From assembly GCF_013393185.1 (NCBI RefSeq), contig NZ_QJQX01000054.1, positions 62,001 through 126,000 of the forward strand: a DNA stretch of 64,000 nucleotides, written 5' to 3'. Shown in pieces: positions 26,442-35,757 of this stretch (positions are counted from its first letter, which is position 1; every line of letters starts with the position of its first letter). The notes beneath the pieces were generated by a model. That model saw only the letters and a program-made list of their open reading frames with translations, had not been told where the DNA came from and did no database searches. The stretch is from Sphingobium lactosutens (GTDB lineage: Bacteria; Pseudomonadota; Alphaproteobacteria; Sphingomonadales; Sphingomonadaceae). The translations under genes and the position numbers were made by a program.

Positions 26442-27311
26442 ATGGACCGCGCCCAATTGCCCCTGAACGCCCTGCGCGCCTTCGAGGCGGCGGCGCGGCA
26501 TCTGAACTTCACGAAAGCAGCGATCGAACTCTGCGTCAGCCAGGGTGCGGTCAGCCAGCAGGTGGCGCAGCTGGAGGCGCGGCTGGGCGCGCCGCTCTTC
26601 CGCCGCCTGCCGCGCGGCCTGATGCTGACCGACGAAGGGCGCGCGCTGCTGCCGGTGATGGGCGATGCGCTCGACCGGATCGGCGCGACCTTGGGCCGGA
26701 TCGAGGGCGGTCGCCCGCGCGAGAGATTGAACCTGGGAGTCGTCGGCACCTTCGCTGGCGGCTGGCTGCTCGACCGGCTGGAGGATTTCGCCCGCGCCTG
26801 TCCGCATGTGGACCTGCGCATCATGACCAACAACAACCGCGTCGATCTGGCGGGCGAAGGGCTGGACCTCGCCATCCGCTTCGGCGACGGGGCGTGGCAC
26901 GGCACCCATGCCGATCCGATCCTGCGCGCGCCGCTTGCTCCCGTCTGCACGCCGGAGATGGCGGCCCGCCTGCCCGATCCCGCCGCGCTCGCCCGCGAGA
27001 CATTGCTGCGATCCTATCGCGCCGACGAATGGCCGCGCTGGTTCGCGGCGGCGGGCGCATCCTGCCCGCCACTGCGCGGGCCGGTGTTCGACAGCTCGAT
27101 CCTGATGGTGCAGGCGGCGTTGCGCGGCCTCGGCGTCGCGCTCGCCCCGCCCGCCTTGTTCGGGAATGACCTGCACGCGGGCCGGCTGGTCCAGCCCTTC
27201 GCCGCATCGATCGATCTGGGCGGCTATTGGCTCACCCGATTGATGTCCCGCCCGCACAGCCCCGCCATGGCGGATTTTCGGGCATGGCTGATCGCCGCTG
27301 CCGCAGGCTGA
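26442..27311 (+). CDS. LysR-type (GcvA/AmpR-like) transcriptional regulator
   Basis: A 289-residue regulator: winged helix at residues 6-65 (LNALRAFEAAARHLNFTKAA, then VSQGAVSQQVAQLE) and a substrate-binding effector domain to the end. The GcvA/AmpR branch is indicated by the PLNALRAFEA start. Its position facing away from the B3 lactamase suggests it controls that gene, as AmpR does. The AmpG/AmpD recycling genes are not in the window. Confidence 0.9.
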   Translation: MDRAQLPLNALRAFEAAARHLNFTKAAIELCVSQGAVSQQVAQLEARLGAPLFRRLPRGLMLTDEGRALLPVMGDALDRIGATLGRIEGGRPRERLNLGVVGTFAGGWLLDRLEDFARACPHVDLRIMTNNNRVDLAGEGLDLAIRFGDGAWHGTHADPILRAPLAPVCTPEMAARLPDPAALARETLLRSYRADEWPRWFAAAGASCPPLRGPVFDSSILMVQAALRGLGVALAPPALFGNDLHAGRLVQPFAASIDLGGYWLTRLMSRPHSPAMADFRAWLIAAAAG

Positions 27312-27339
27312 TCGATCGACCGGACTGCGCCAGCCACTT

Positions 27340-27364
27340 CATTCATGATTTGAAATCATGAATG
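27340..27364. promoter_or_regulatory. 25-base palindrome after the LysR gene
   Basis: CATTCATGATTT (27340-27351), one central G, AAATCATGAATG (27353-27364): a perfect 12-bp dyad, AT-rich in a GC-rich setting. It lies between the convergent LysR and greB genes. It could be a bidirectional terminator (though no T-run follows) or a protein site. Confidence 0.45.
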
Positions 27365-27462
27365 AGCTTATTGCTTCCGCCTCTTCACCATCGGTGCAAT
27401 AGCGTTCCGATTGTCCAGTTCGCTGTCCATTCTGCGTCCTCGGGACGACATAACCCCCTGCT

Positions 27463-27948
27463 TCAGGCCGGATAGGAGATCGCCATCACCTCATATTCCT
27501 TCTCGCCCGCCGGCAGCCTGACGCGGCGCAGGTCGCCCACCGCCGCGCCGCGCAGAGCGCGCGCGATCGGCGATCCCCAGCCGATCCGCCCGGCATCCAC
27601 ATCGGTCTCGTCATTGCCGACGATCGTCACGGTGCGGGACAAGTCATCCTCGTCGGCGATGGTGACGGTGGCGCCGAAATAGACCCGCCCCTTGTCCGGT
27701 TGCTGCCGGGGGTCGACGACCTTGGCGTCCTTCATCTTCTTCGACAGGCGCTTCAACTGGCCGTCAATCTCGCGCATCCGCTTGCGGCCATAGAGATAGT
27801 CGCCATTCTCGCTGCGGTCGCCGTTGCCCGCCGCCCAGCTCACCACCTCGACGATCGCCGGGCGCTCTACGCCCAGCAGATGGTCATATTCGGCGCGCAG
27901 CTTCGCGAAGCCTTCGGGGGTGATATAGTTGGGATAGGGGGTGGTCAT
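27463..27948 (-). CDS. greB: Transcription elongation factor GreB
   Basis: Rescues backtracked RNA polymerase by stimulating transcript cleavage. The 161-residue protein has the N-terminal coiled coil with the acidic tip (GDRSENGDYLYGRKRMREID) and the FKBP-like C-terminal domain. DYLYGRKRMREID is the GreB form rather than GreA. It ends the minus-strand run and starts 20 bases from the slt stop. Confidence 0.93.
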   Translation of the reverse strand: MTTPYPNYITPEGFAKLRAEYDHLLGVERPAIVEVVSWAAGNGDRSENGDYLYGRKRMREIDGQLKRLSKKMKDAKVVDPRQQPDKGRVYFGATVTIADEDDLSRTVTIVGNDETDVDAGRIGWGSPIARALRGAAVGDLRRVRLPAGEKEYEVMAISYPA

Positions 27949-27968
27949 TGCCGCCCTCTAGCGCAGAT

Positions 27969-30065
27969 TCAGCCCGGTGTCTGCTTGCCCAGATAACGGC
28001 TCAGCACCGCACTCGTCCCCCGGAACTTCGCGCGCTCCGGGTTCATCGCCTCATAGACGACCGCATTTTCCAGCACCCGCTGCACATAGTTGCGGGTCTC
28101 GAAGATCGGGATCTGCTCGATCCAGCGCAGCATGTCGGACCCGGCCATGCGCGGGTCGCCATTGGCGGCGATCCACTTGTTCACGTTGCCCGGCCCGGCA
28201 TTATAGGCCGCGACGGCGAGCGGATAGCTGCCGCTATAATAGTCCAGCATCCGCTGGAAATAGCCCGACCCCAGCATGATATTGTAGCTGGGATCGTTGA
28301 GCGAGGCAGGGTTGTAGCCAAGGCCGAGCTTGCCCGCCTGTTCGCGCGCGGTGCCGGGCATCAGCTGCATCAGGCCGCGCGCGCCGGCATGGCTGACGAT
28401 CTGCTTGTCGAACTGGCTTTCCTGCCGCGCGATCGCATGGACCATGGTCCAGTTATATTGCGCCGTCGGTGGCACCGGTACGCGCGGGAAAGCGGTTTCG
28501 CCATAGCCGGTCAGGCCGCTCGACACAGCGCGGCGGCCGACCATCACGCTCATGTCCGGGCGGTTGATCTGCTGCGCCAGTTCGGCGGCAAGGAAATGGT
28601 CGGTGTCGCTGTCGGCATTGTTGGCGATGGCGCGGGCGAACTTGCTCTGGTCCTCCCAATAGCCCATCTGCCCCAGCGCCTTGACCGCGCGCACGACCGA
28701 TCGGCTGTCGAACGCCGCCCGTTCCGCCGCGGAGATCGGCACCGGCCGCTCTACCGTCGCGGGCGCGGGGATCGGCCGGCCCAGCCGTTCGAGCGCCAGC
28801 TGGCCGTAAAACTGGTCGGGATAGACGCCGGCCTGATTGAAATAGCTGTTGGCGGTGGCGGCGTCGCCCGCCTGCAATGCCGCGCGACCCGCCCAATAAT
28901 AGCCCTTCGACCGAGTCTGGGGCGACTTGGCGGCGTCGGCATAGCGGCGGAACATCGTCACCGCATCGGTCGGCCGGTTGAGATTATAATAAGCGGTCGT
29001 GCCCGCCAGCCAGGCCAGGCTGGTATAATCGTCGCGCACGCCGATCGGCTGGTCGCTCACCTGCACGCCGGGCGCGATCGCATCGTCGATCTTGCTGGCG
29101 ATGCCATAGGCGAAAGTCCACTGGCTGTCGTTCGCGGCGGCGCGCGCCTGATTCAGCAGCACCTCATAATATTTCTCGGCATTGCTCGGGCGATAGGTCA
29201 GCGCGCTGCGGTTCGCCAGATATTGGCGCGCGCCCACCCAGTTGCCGGTGTCGCGCATCCAGATCGCCTTGTCGGCGATGAAGCCCGCATCGCTCGCGCC
29301 GGTCGCCTCGGCCACCTGCGCCAGCACGGACGCGTCGGGCGTCTTGCGGCGCAGCGCGATGCGCGCCTGGAAGGCCGCGCGACGCGCCGGGCTGACATAG
29401 GCGATCATCCGCATCGCGCCGTTGACGTCATTATTCCACAACAGCGCATCGGCCCGCTGGTCATGGTCGGCGGGCGTCAGGCTGGAGCCGAAGAGCGAGA
29501 GCAGTCGCGCCTCATCCTCCGGGCTGAGCGAGCCGCCGATCCAGGCATTGCGCGCGGCGACCCGCGCCTCGTTCATGCGGCCAAGCTGCATCAGCGCAAC
29601 GGCATTGCGGGCATGGCCCGTCGCCGTGCGCGCCGGGAAGCGCGCGAAAAAGGCCGTCACCTGACCCGGATCATAGCTGTTGGGATTGATCCCCGTTTCG
29701 GCCAGCCGCCGCATCCGGTCCTCGCCGGGCCAGCCGGGATTGGCCAGTATGAAGCTGGCATAGGTGGACGCGCCCAGCCCGTCGCTCTGCTGCAACGCGC
29801 GCCACTGGCTGATCGTGCCAGCGATGCCCGCGTCGCTGGGCTGGCCGATTCGCGCCTGCACCTGATTCCACTGGCTGGCGGGCTGCTGACCATATTCGGG
29901 CGGGATCTGCTGGACCGTCGCACCGGAGGGGGAAGCGGGCATAGAAGAGGCGGGGGCGAGGCCTTCGGTCTGCGCGCCCGCGCCGGCAGTCATGAGCAAC
30001 AAGGCAATAATCGGCATGCGGATCAGGTAACTTTCGACATGGGAGGAAGCGCGCATGCTGGACAT
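27969..30065 (-). CDS. slt: Soluble-type lytic transglycosylase (Slt70-like)
   Basis: Cleaves peptidoglycan between MurNAc and GlcNAc in the periplasm. From ATG 30065 (AAGGATG upstream) the protein has about 698 residues: a signal segment ending near AGAGAQ, a long alpha-helical superhelix, and a C-terminal SLT domain with the catalytic Glu in ARQESQFD, GARGLMQLMPGTA and AYNAGPGNVNKW. The in-frame ATG at 30122 would add 19 residues ahead of the signal segment. It is divergent from dapA. Confidence 0.92.
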   Translation of the reverse strand: MSSMRASSHVESYLIRMPIIALLLMTAGAGAQTEGLAPASSMPASPSGATVQQIPPEYGQQPASQWNQVQARIGQPSDAGIAGTISQWRALQQSDGLGASTYASFILANPGWPGEDRMRRLAETGINPNSYDPGQVTAFFARFPARTATGHARNAVALMQLGRMNEARVAARNAWIGGSLSPEDEARLLSLFGSSLTPADHDQRADALLWNNDVNGAMRMIAYVSPARRAAFQARIALRRKTPDASVLAQVAEATGASDAGFIADKAIWMRDTGNWVGARQYLANRSALTYRPSNAEKYYEVLLNQARAAANDSQWTFAYGIASKIDDAIAPGVQVSDQPIGVRDDYTSLAWLAGTTAYYNLNRPTDAVTMFRRYADAAKSPQTRSKGYYWAGRAALQAGDAATANSYFNQAGVYPDQFYGQLALERLGRPIPAPATVERPVPISAAERAAFDSRSVVRAVKALGQMGYWEDQSKFARAIANNADSDTDHFLAAELAQQINRPDMSVMVGRRAVSSGLTGYGETAFPRVPVPPTAQYNWTMVHAIARQESQFDKQIVSHAGARGLMQLMPGTAREQAGKLGLGYNPASLNDPSYNIMLGSGYFQRMLDYYSGSYPLAVAAYNAGPGNVNKWIAANGDPRMAGSDMLRWIEQIPIFETRNYVQRVLENAVVYEAMNPERAKFRGTSAVLSRYLGKQTPG

Positions 30066-30164
30066 AATCGCATTTGCATCCTTATCAGGCCCTGAATGAC
30101 GCGCTATAGCGCGCCGTTTCATCGATCATGCCCCGGCCGCCCGGAGATTTGAAGGAGTTTTATC

Positions 30165-31043
30165 ATGTTTTCGGGCTCGATTCCGGCTCTGATCACCCCG
30201 TTTCGCGACGGAACGGTGGATGAAGCGGCCTTCCGCGCCTTTGTAGACTGGCAGATTGCGGAAGGATCGAGCGCGCTCGTGCCCTGCGGAACGACGGGCG
30301 AAAGCGCCACCATGACGGTGGAAGAGCATAATCGCGTCATCGCCATCTGCGTCGATCAGGCGGCGGGCCGGGTGCCGGTGATCGCCGGATGCGGATCCAA
30401 CGATACGCGAATCGCGCTGGAGCATATGTTTGCCGCGCAGGCCGCCGGGGCGGACGCCGCGCTGGTCGTCGCGCCCTATTACAACAAGCCCAATCAGGAG
30501 GGCGTCTATCGCCATTTCGCCTATCTGGCGGAGCGTTGCGACCTGCCTATCGTCCTTTACAATGTTCCGACCCGCACCATCACCGACATCGGCGTGCCGG
30601 TGATCCATCGCCTGTCGGAAGAATATCAGACCGTCGTCGGCATCAAGGACGCCACCGGAAATCTGGGGCGTGTCACCGCGCAGCGCCTCGCTTGCCGCGC
30701 CGACTTCTGCCAGCTGTCGGGCAATGACGAAACGGCGCTGGGGTTCAATGCAATGGGGGGCAAGGGGTGCATCAGCGTCACCGCCAACGTCGCGCCGCGC
30801 CTGTGCGCCGATTTCCAGGCCGCGATGGCGGCGCATGACTGGGATAGCGCCCTTGCGCTTCAGGATCGTCTCTACCCCTTGCATGATGCCCTGTTCAGCG
30901 ATTCTTCACCCGGCCCCGTCAAATATGCGCTCACGCGCGTCCGCCCGGACATGCCCGGCGACGTCCGGCTGCCGATCACCTGGCCGTCGGAATCGAGTCG
31001 CGCCGCCGTGGATCGCGCGCTGGAGATTGCGGGATTGGTTTGA
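30165..31043 (+). CDS. dapA: 4-hydroxy-tetrahydrodipicolinate synthase
   Basis: Condenses pyruvate and aspartate semialdehyde, the first step to meso-diaminopimelate and lysine. TIM barrel of 292 residues with CGTTGES, YNVPTRT and the Schiff-base lysine in GIKDATGN. It lies just ahead of smpB on the same strand, a common alphaproteobacterial order. Confidence 0.97.
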   Translation: MFSGSIPALITPFRDGTVDEAAFRAFVDWQIAEGSSALVPCGTTGESATMTVEEHNRVIAICVDQAAGRVPVIAGCGSNDTRIALEHMFAAQAAGADAALVVAPYYNKPNQEGVYRHFAYLAERCDLPIVLYNVPTRTITDIGVPVIHRLSEEYQTVVGIKDATGNLGRVTAQRLACRADFCQLSGNDETALGFNAMGGKGCISVTANVAPRLCADFQAAMAAHDWDSALALQDRLYPLHDALFSDSSPGPVKYALTRVRPDMPGDVRLPITWPSESSRAAVDRALEIAGLV

Positions 31044-31157
31044 GGCGCAGCCGACACCATATCCCGTTCGTTCCGGGCAGAGCCGCGGAATAGGAGATGG
31101 CAGGGGCGCGTATGTGCGCCGACCGCGCCCGACACGAACGGAAGATTATAAAAGACA

Positions 31158-31640
31158 ATGGCCCGCCCCCGTCCCGCAACCTTCGACAAGAAGAAGATCG
31201 TCGCCGAAAACCGGCGCGCGAGGTTCGATTATTTCATCGAGGACGTGTTCGAGGCAGGCATCGCCCTGCAGGGAACCGAAGTGAAGGCGCTGCGCGGCGG
31301 TGAGGGCAATATCGCCGAAAGCTATGCCGAGGTGAAGGGCAATCAGGTGTGGCTGGTGAACAGCAACATCCCCGAATATAGCCATGGCAACCGCGAAAAT
31401 CACACGCCCAAGCGCCCGCGCAAGCTGCTGCTGCATGAGCGCGAGATCAACAAGATGCATGGCGCGGTGGAGCGCAAGGGCATGACGCTGGTGCCGCTGA
31501 TGATCTATTTCAACAGCCAGGGCCGGGCCAAGGTCGAACTGGCGTTGGCCAAGGGCAAGCAGAATCACGACAAGCGCGACAGCATCAAGGAACGCGACTG
31601 GAAGCGCGATCAGCAGCGCATCATGCGGGATAAGGGTTGA
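31158..31640 (+). CDS. smpB: SsrA-binding protein SmpB
   Basis: Escorts tmRNA to stalled ribosomes. 160 residues with [25 protein letters not shown], the [13 protein letters not shown] region and the basic C-terminal tail ([14 protein letters not shown]). Its TGA overlaps the next ATG (TGATG), indicating translational coupling to the DUF2062 gene. Confidence 0.97.
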   Translation: MARPRPATFDKKKIVAENRRARFDYFIEDVFEAGIALQGTEVKALRGGEGNIAESYAEVKGNQVWLVNSNIPEYSHGNRENHTPKRPRKLLLHEREINKMHGAVERKGMTLVPLMIYFNSQGRAKVELALAKGKQNHDKRDSIKERDWKRDQQRIMRDKG

Positions 31641-32233
31641 TGAGCAACCGCCTCACCCGCTGGTGGCACGCCAATGCGCCCACCCGCGAATCGCTGGAAC
31701 AGAGCAAGGTTCTCGCCCCCGTCGCCCATCGCGTGCTCGAACCCTCGCTCTGGCGCTTCACCCGCCGCTCGGTGCCGCGCGGCGTGGCGCTGGGCCTGTT
31801 CGTCGGCATCTTCCTGCTGATCCCCGGCGTCCAGATCGCGGGCGCGGCGCTCTTCGCTCTGCCATTTCGCGCCAACATTCCGGTTGCCGCCGCGATGACC
31901 TTCCTTTCCAACCCCGCCACCACGCCGCTTATCCTGATGGCGTCGGTGTGGCTCGGCAACTGGATATTGGGCCGCAGCGCCGACGCCACCGGCTTCATGG
32001 CGCTGGTCGACGGCCATGCCTCGATCGGCCAATGGTGCAGCTGGCTCTTCTCCGAAGCGGCCCCCGCCATGCTGCTCGGCCTGTTCCTCATCTCGCTCGC
32101 CAGCGCGGTCATCGGCTATTTCATGGCCGACTGGTTCTGGCGCCATCGCATGGGCCGCAAATGGCAGGCGCGCAAATTGAGGATTGGCAAGGTCCACAAA
32201 AGCAGCGCATTGGAGAAGGCCGCCGGCGTCTGA
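31640..32233 (+). CDS. DUF2062 membrane protein
   Basis: A 197-residue protein with an N-terminal basic region and about three or four membrane helices (first at GVALGLFVGIFLLIP). The family pattern FLSNPATTPLI is present. Function unknown; the family is common in proteobacteria. It starts on the last base of the smpB stop codon. Confidence 0.85.
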   Translation: MSNRLTRWWHANAPTRESLEQSKVLAPVAHRVLEPSLWRFTRRSVPRGVALGLFVGIFLLIPGVQIAGAALFALPFRANIPVAAAMTFLSNPATTPLILMASVWLGNWILGRSADATGFMALVDGHASIGQWCSWLFSEAAPAMLLGLFLISLASAVIGYFMADWFWRHRMGRKWQARKLRIGKVHKSSALEKAAGV

Positions 32234-32335
32234 CGCGGGCAGGGCCTGATCCTTTTGCGCCACCCGCGCAGGCTTGAATCAGGCTTCTGGCAAAAGGGTC
32301 TTGGGTTCGGTGTCGATGCAGGGGGTTGGCCGCTG

Positions 32336-34756
32336 ATGGCCGCACGGCTGAAAAAGGATGATGAGGCGTGGCTGGTGAAACCGGCCTCGCCCTTTGCGCT
32401 GCCGCTGCTGATCGGGGTGGCCTTGCTGTCGGCCGGCCTCATCTTCTACGCCGCGGGCAGCGTGCCGCTGGCGGCGGGCTTTGCCGCAAGCGTGCTCGCC
32501 ATCGCCGCGCTGATGAGCTGGTATCATCGCCTCTATCCCGCCCTGGCGTCCGCCGGTGAAGCGACGCCCGACTGGACCGTCGCCCGCGCCGCCGCCGACG
32601 CATCCAGCATCGCCATCGCCGTCACCGACCGTGCAGGGCGGCTGGTCTGCGCCAGCGACCTGTTCGGCGAATGGTTTCCCGGCTATCCGACCCCGCCCGG
32701 TGTCACCGGCGACGCCCTCCTGACCGAAAGCCTGTCGCACAGCGCGCGCGCCGCCTGGCGCGACGGCGACGCCCGGATGGAGGGGATGACATTGGGCGCG
32801 ATGCGGCTGGACGTCGACATCGCCCGCACCGGCCGGTCGGACGATTATCTGCTCTGGCGCTTCACCCCCGTCCGCCAGCCGAGCGCGCTGGACGACGTGC
32901 ATCGCTTCCTGACCGGGGAAGCCGGCCGCCAACTGGGCGAGGCGGGGATCATGGCGGTGATGATCGGCGGCGAAGGCCGGATCCGGGCCGCCAACGGCGC
33001 CTTCATGCTGCGGGCGGCCGGGCGCATCGACGCCAATATCACCGGCCGCGACTTTGCGACCCATATGCGGGTGGACGACAAGGGCCGCCTGTTCCTGGCG
33101 CGCGAGGAAAGCGGCGGCCTGCCGCTGCGCCTGCTTCAGGTGCCGCTGCGCCGCGCCAGCCAGCCGGGCGGACAGGCGACCGCGCAGGACGGCCCGATGC
33201 TGCTGCTGCTGATCGACGAGCCGGCGGGCGGCGGCGGCACGTCCGCGCTTTCCTATATCGAAACCCTGCTCTCGCTCTTGCCCTTCGGCCTCGCCATGGC
33301 GGACCGCGACGGGCGTATCCTGTTCGTCAACAAGGCCTTCGCCCGCGCCTCCGGCCTCAAGTCGGGCACCAAGCCGAGCTATCCCGGCGATCTCGTCGTG
33401 CGCGAGGATCAGGCGGCGGTCGCCGACGCGGTGCGCCGTTTCGCCGTCGGCCCGCAAATGTCGGGCGACATCGCCGTGCGCATGCGCGACCAGCCCGACG
33501 AGTCCACCGCGCTCAGCCTGGCGGGCGTCCGGGGGCTGGGCGAAGCGGCCGTGCTGCTCAGCCTCAAGGACAATAGCGAGGAGAGCAAACTCAAGCGCCA
33601 GGTCGCGCAGGCGACCAAGATGCAGGCGATCGGCCAGCTCGCCGGCGGCGTCGCGCATGACTTCAACAATATCCTGACCGCCATCATCGGCCATTGCGAC
33701 CTGATGCTGATGCGCCATACGCCGGGCGACAGCGACTATGACGATATCCAGCAGGTCAAGTCGAACAGCAACCGCGCCGCCGGCCTGACCCGCCAGTTGC
33801 TCGCCTTCTCGCGCCAGCAGACGCTGCGGCCGCAGATATTGCAATTGCCCGACATCGTGTCCGACGTGTCGAACCTGCTGAAGCGCCTGCTCGGTGAAAA
33901 TGTCCGGCTCGACGTCAGCCATGGTCGCAACCTCGGCGCGGTGCGCGCCGACCCCGGTCAGCTCGAGCAGGTGATCGTCAACCTGGCGGTCAATGCGCGC
34001 GACGCCATGCCCGAAGGCGGCACGCTCAACATCCAGACCTATGCCGTCCCTGCCGCCAAGGTGCGCGAGATGCGGCAGCAGATATTGCCGGTGGGCGACT
34101 ATACCGCGTTGCGCGTGTCCGACACCGGCCTCGGCATCCCGCCCGACATATTGTCCAAGATTTTCGAGCCTTTCTTCACCACCAAGGAACTGGGCAAGGG
34201 CACCGGCCTTGGCCTCTCGACCGTCTATGGCATCGTCAAGCAGTCGGGCGGCTATATCTTCGCCGAATCCGAACTGGGCCGCGGCGCCAGCTTCGTCATC
34301 TACCTGCCGGTCTATGCCGGAGCGGACGCCGATCATGCCACCCACGTCCCCATGCCCGTCCGCCGCACCGAAACCTGGGGCACCGGCACGATCCTGCTGG
34401 TCGAGGATGAGGATATGGTCCGCGCCGTCGCGGAGCGCGCGCTGACGCGCCAGGGCTACAAGGTGCTGACCGCCAATGACGGCGAGCAGGGGCTGGAGGT
34501 GCTGGCCGCGAACGACGGCATCGACCTGCTCATTTCCGACGTGGTCATGCCCAATATGGACGGCCCCGCCATGGTGACGCAGGCGCGGATCACCCATCCG
34601 CAGCTGCCCGTCCTCTTCATGTCGGGATATGCCGAGGAACAGCTGCGCAAGTCGATCGACATCGCCAATGTCGCCTTCCTGCCCAAGCCCTTCTCCGTCA
34701 GCCAGCTGGCCGAGGCGGCGCGCGACGCGCTGGCCAAACATCCGGCGGCGGAATGA
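32336..34756 (+). CDS. cckA: Hybrid histidine kinase CckA
   Basis: Membrane hybrid kinase that, in Caulobacter, feeds phosphate through ChpT to CtrA and controls the cell cycle. From ATG 32336 it has 806 residues: two membrane helices (about 20-62), two PAS-like regions, the kinase core with [20 protein letters not shown] (phospho-His), N-box [22 protein letters not shown], and a C-terminal receiver with Asp in [14 protein letters not shown]. The sequence near the H-box is that of CckA, and the gene order smpB-DUF2062-cckA supports it. Confidence 0.93.
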   Translation: MAARLKKDDEAWLVKPASPFALPLLIGVALLSAGLIFYAAGSVPLAAGFAASVLAIAALMSWYHRLYPALASAGEATPDWTVARAAADASSIAIAVTDRAGRLVCASDLFGEWFPGYPTPPGVTGDALLTESLSHSARAAWRDGDARMEGMTLGAMRLDVDIARTGRSDDYLLWRFTPVRQPSALDDVHRFLTGEAGRQLGEAGIMAVMIGGEGRIRAANGAFMLRAAGRIDANITGRDFATHMRVDDKGRLFLAREESGGLPLRLLQVPLRRASQPGGQATAQDGPMLLLLIDEPAGGGGTSALSYIETLLSLLPFGLAMADRDGRILFVNKAFARASGLKSGTKPSYPGDLVVREDQAAVADAVRRFAVGPQMSGDIAVRMRDQPDESTALSLAGVRGLGEAAVLLSLKDNSEESKLKRQVAQATKMQAIGQLAGGVAHDFNNILTAIIGHCDLMLMRHTPGDSDYDDIQQVKSNSNRAAGLTRQLLAFSRQQTLRPQILQLPDIVSDVSNLLKRLLGENVRLDVSHGRNLGAVRADPGQLEQVIVNLAVNARDAMPEGGTLNIQTYAVPAAKVREMRQQILPVGDYTALRVSDTGLGIPPDILSKIFEPFFTTKELGKGTGLGLSTVYGIVKQSGGYIFAESELGRGASFVIYLPVYAGADADHATHVPMPVRRTETWGTGTILLVEDEDMVRAVAERALTRQGYKVLTANDGEQGLEVLAANDGIDLLISDVVMPNMDGPAMVTQARITHPQLPVLFMSGYAEEQLRKSIDIANVAFLPKPFSVSQLAEAARDALAKHPAAE

Positions 34757-34841
34757 ACTTCTTTCCCGCTCAAGCGATTATGCTGGGCAAGAAGTGGGCA
34801 TTGCGATAGCCATTGCAGGAACAAAAGGGGGCTTGGCATAG

Positions 34842-35198
34842 ATGTCGGACGCGAAATCCATCCTCGTCGTGGAAGACGAAGCGATGATCGGCATGATGCT
34901 GGAAGATTATCTCGACGCACTGGGCTACCGTCTACACGCCGTGGCGGCGACCGTGGATGAAGCCTGCGCCCATGCGCGCGAGGGCGGCTTCGACGCCGCC
35001 CTGCTCGACTGCAACCTTCAGGGCGAAAAGAGCTGGCCCGTCGCCGACATATTGGCGCAGGCCGACATCCCCTTCATCTTCGCCACCGGCGGCATGGCCG
35101 ACGATCTGCCGACCGGCCATGCCGACCGCCCGACCCTCGCCAAGCCCTTCACCATCGGCGCCGTCGAACGCGCCTTGGGCAAGGTGCTGGGAGCGTAA
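34842..35198 (+). CDS. Single-domain response regulator
   Basis: A 118-residue receiver without an output domain. It has VVEDEAMI, the phosphoacceptor Asp in LLDCNL (about residue 56), FATGG and the conserved Lys in LAKPF. It lies 85 bases after cckA; whether it exchanges phosphate with CckA is open. The family resembles stand-alone receivers that act as phosphate sinks. Confidence 0.85.
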   Translation: MSDAKSILVVEDEAMIGMMLEDYLDALGYRLHAVAATVDEACAHAREGGFDAALLDCNLQGEKSWPVADILAQADIPFIFATGGMADDLPTGHADRPTLAKPFTIGAVERALGKVLGA

Positions 35199-35757
35199 AT
35201 TCCCGTTCCGTTCAGGCTGAGCCTGTCGAAGCCACTGCCTTTTGGCTCCGACCTTGAAGTGCCGCGCTTCTATAAGCTGAGTTGGTGGGGGATGGCGAAC
35301 ATTGCCCGCCATTTTTCGGGTCTCAAGAGGTCTGGCAAGTCATTGCCTGAGATCCCAGCGTTGACCTGCGGTCGCCCATCGGGTCGCTGGATGACGACCA
35401 AGTTTCAGGCGTAAAGCCGCTGGCCCGCTCCCGCCCCCTTCCCGTCATGCCGACGAAAGTCAGCATGCATTGGTTCTGCGGTCGTGAATTCGTGAGAGGC
35501 AGAGGCTCATGGATCCCGCATCAAGTGCGGGATGACGGAATGGAGTAAAGCCCGCCCGCTACTCTTCTTTGCCATCACCGCGACCCGAACGGGGTGATGG
35601 CAAAGCCGAACTCCATTTCCTGACTTGCAGCCAGCGCCAGGCCGGGGAGATGGATCCGCCGCCGCAGGAATGGCGGACAGGGATACGCAGACCGGACCGA
35701 CCGCCACCCATTCCATCCTTGCTGTCGCTGATGAATGGCAAGGAGGGCGGCTGACGC
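35199..35757. other. Intergenic region with repeat fragments
   Basis: About 560 bases without a credible gene. It holds a TGAGCCTGTCGAAG fragment (about 35218), a REP-like ATCCCGCATC/GTGCGGGAT palindrome (about 35513-35533), and a strong hairpin at 35567-35605 (arms CTTTGCCATCACC and GGTGATGGCAAAG, 13 bp perfect). The rest has no recognised signal. The hairpin lies beyond the flotillin stop on that strand and could end its transcript. Confidence 0.5.

Noticed and set aside
32279..34741. Very long open frame antisense to cckA
   Set aside because: High-GC codon bias opens the opposite strand. The sense strand has every kinase and receiver motif; the antisense product has none.
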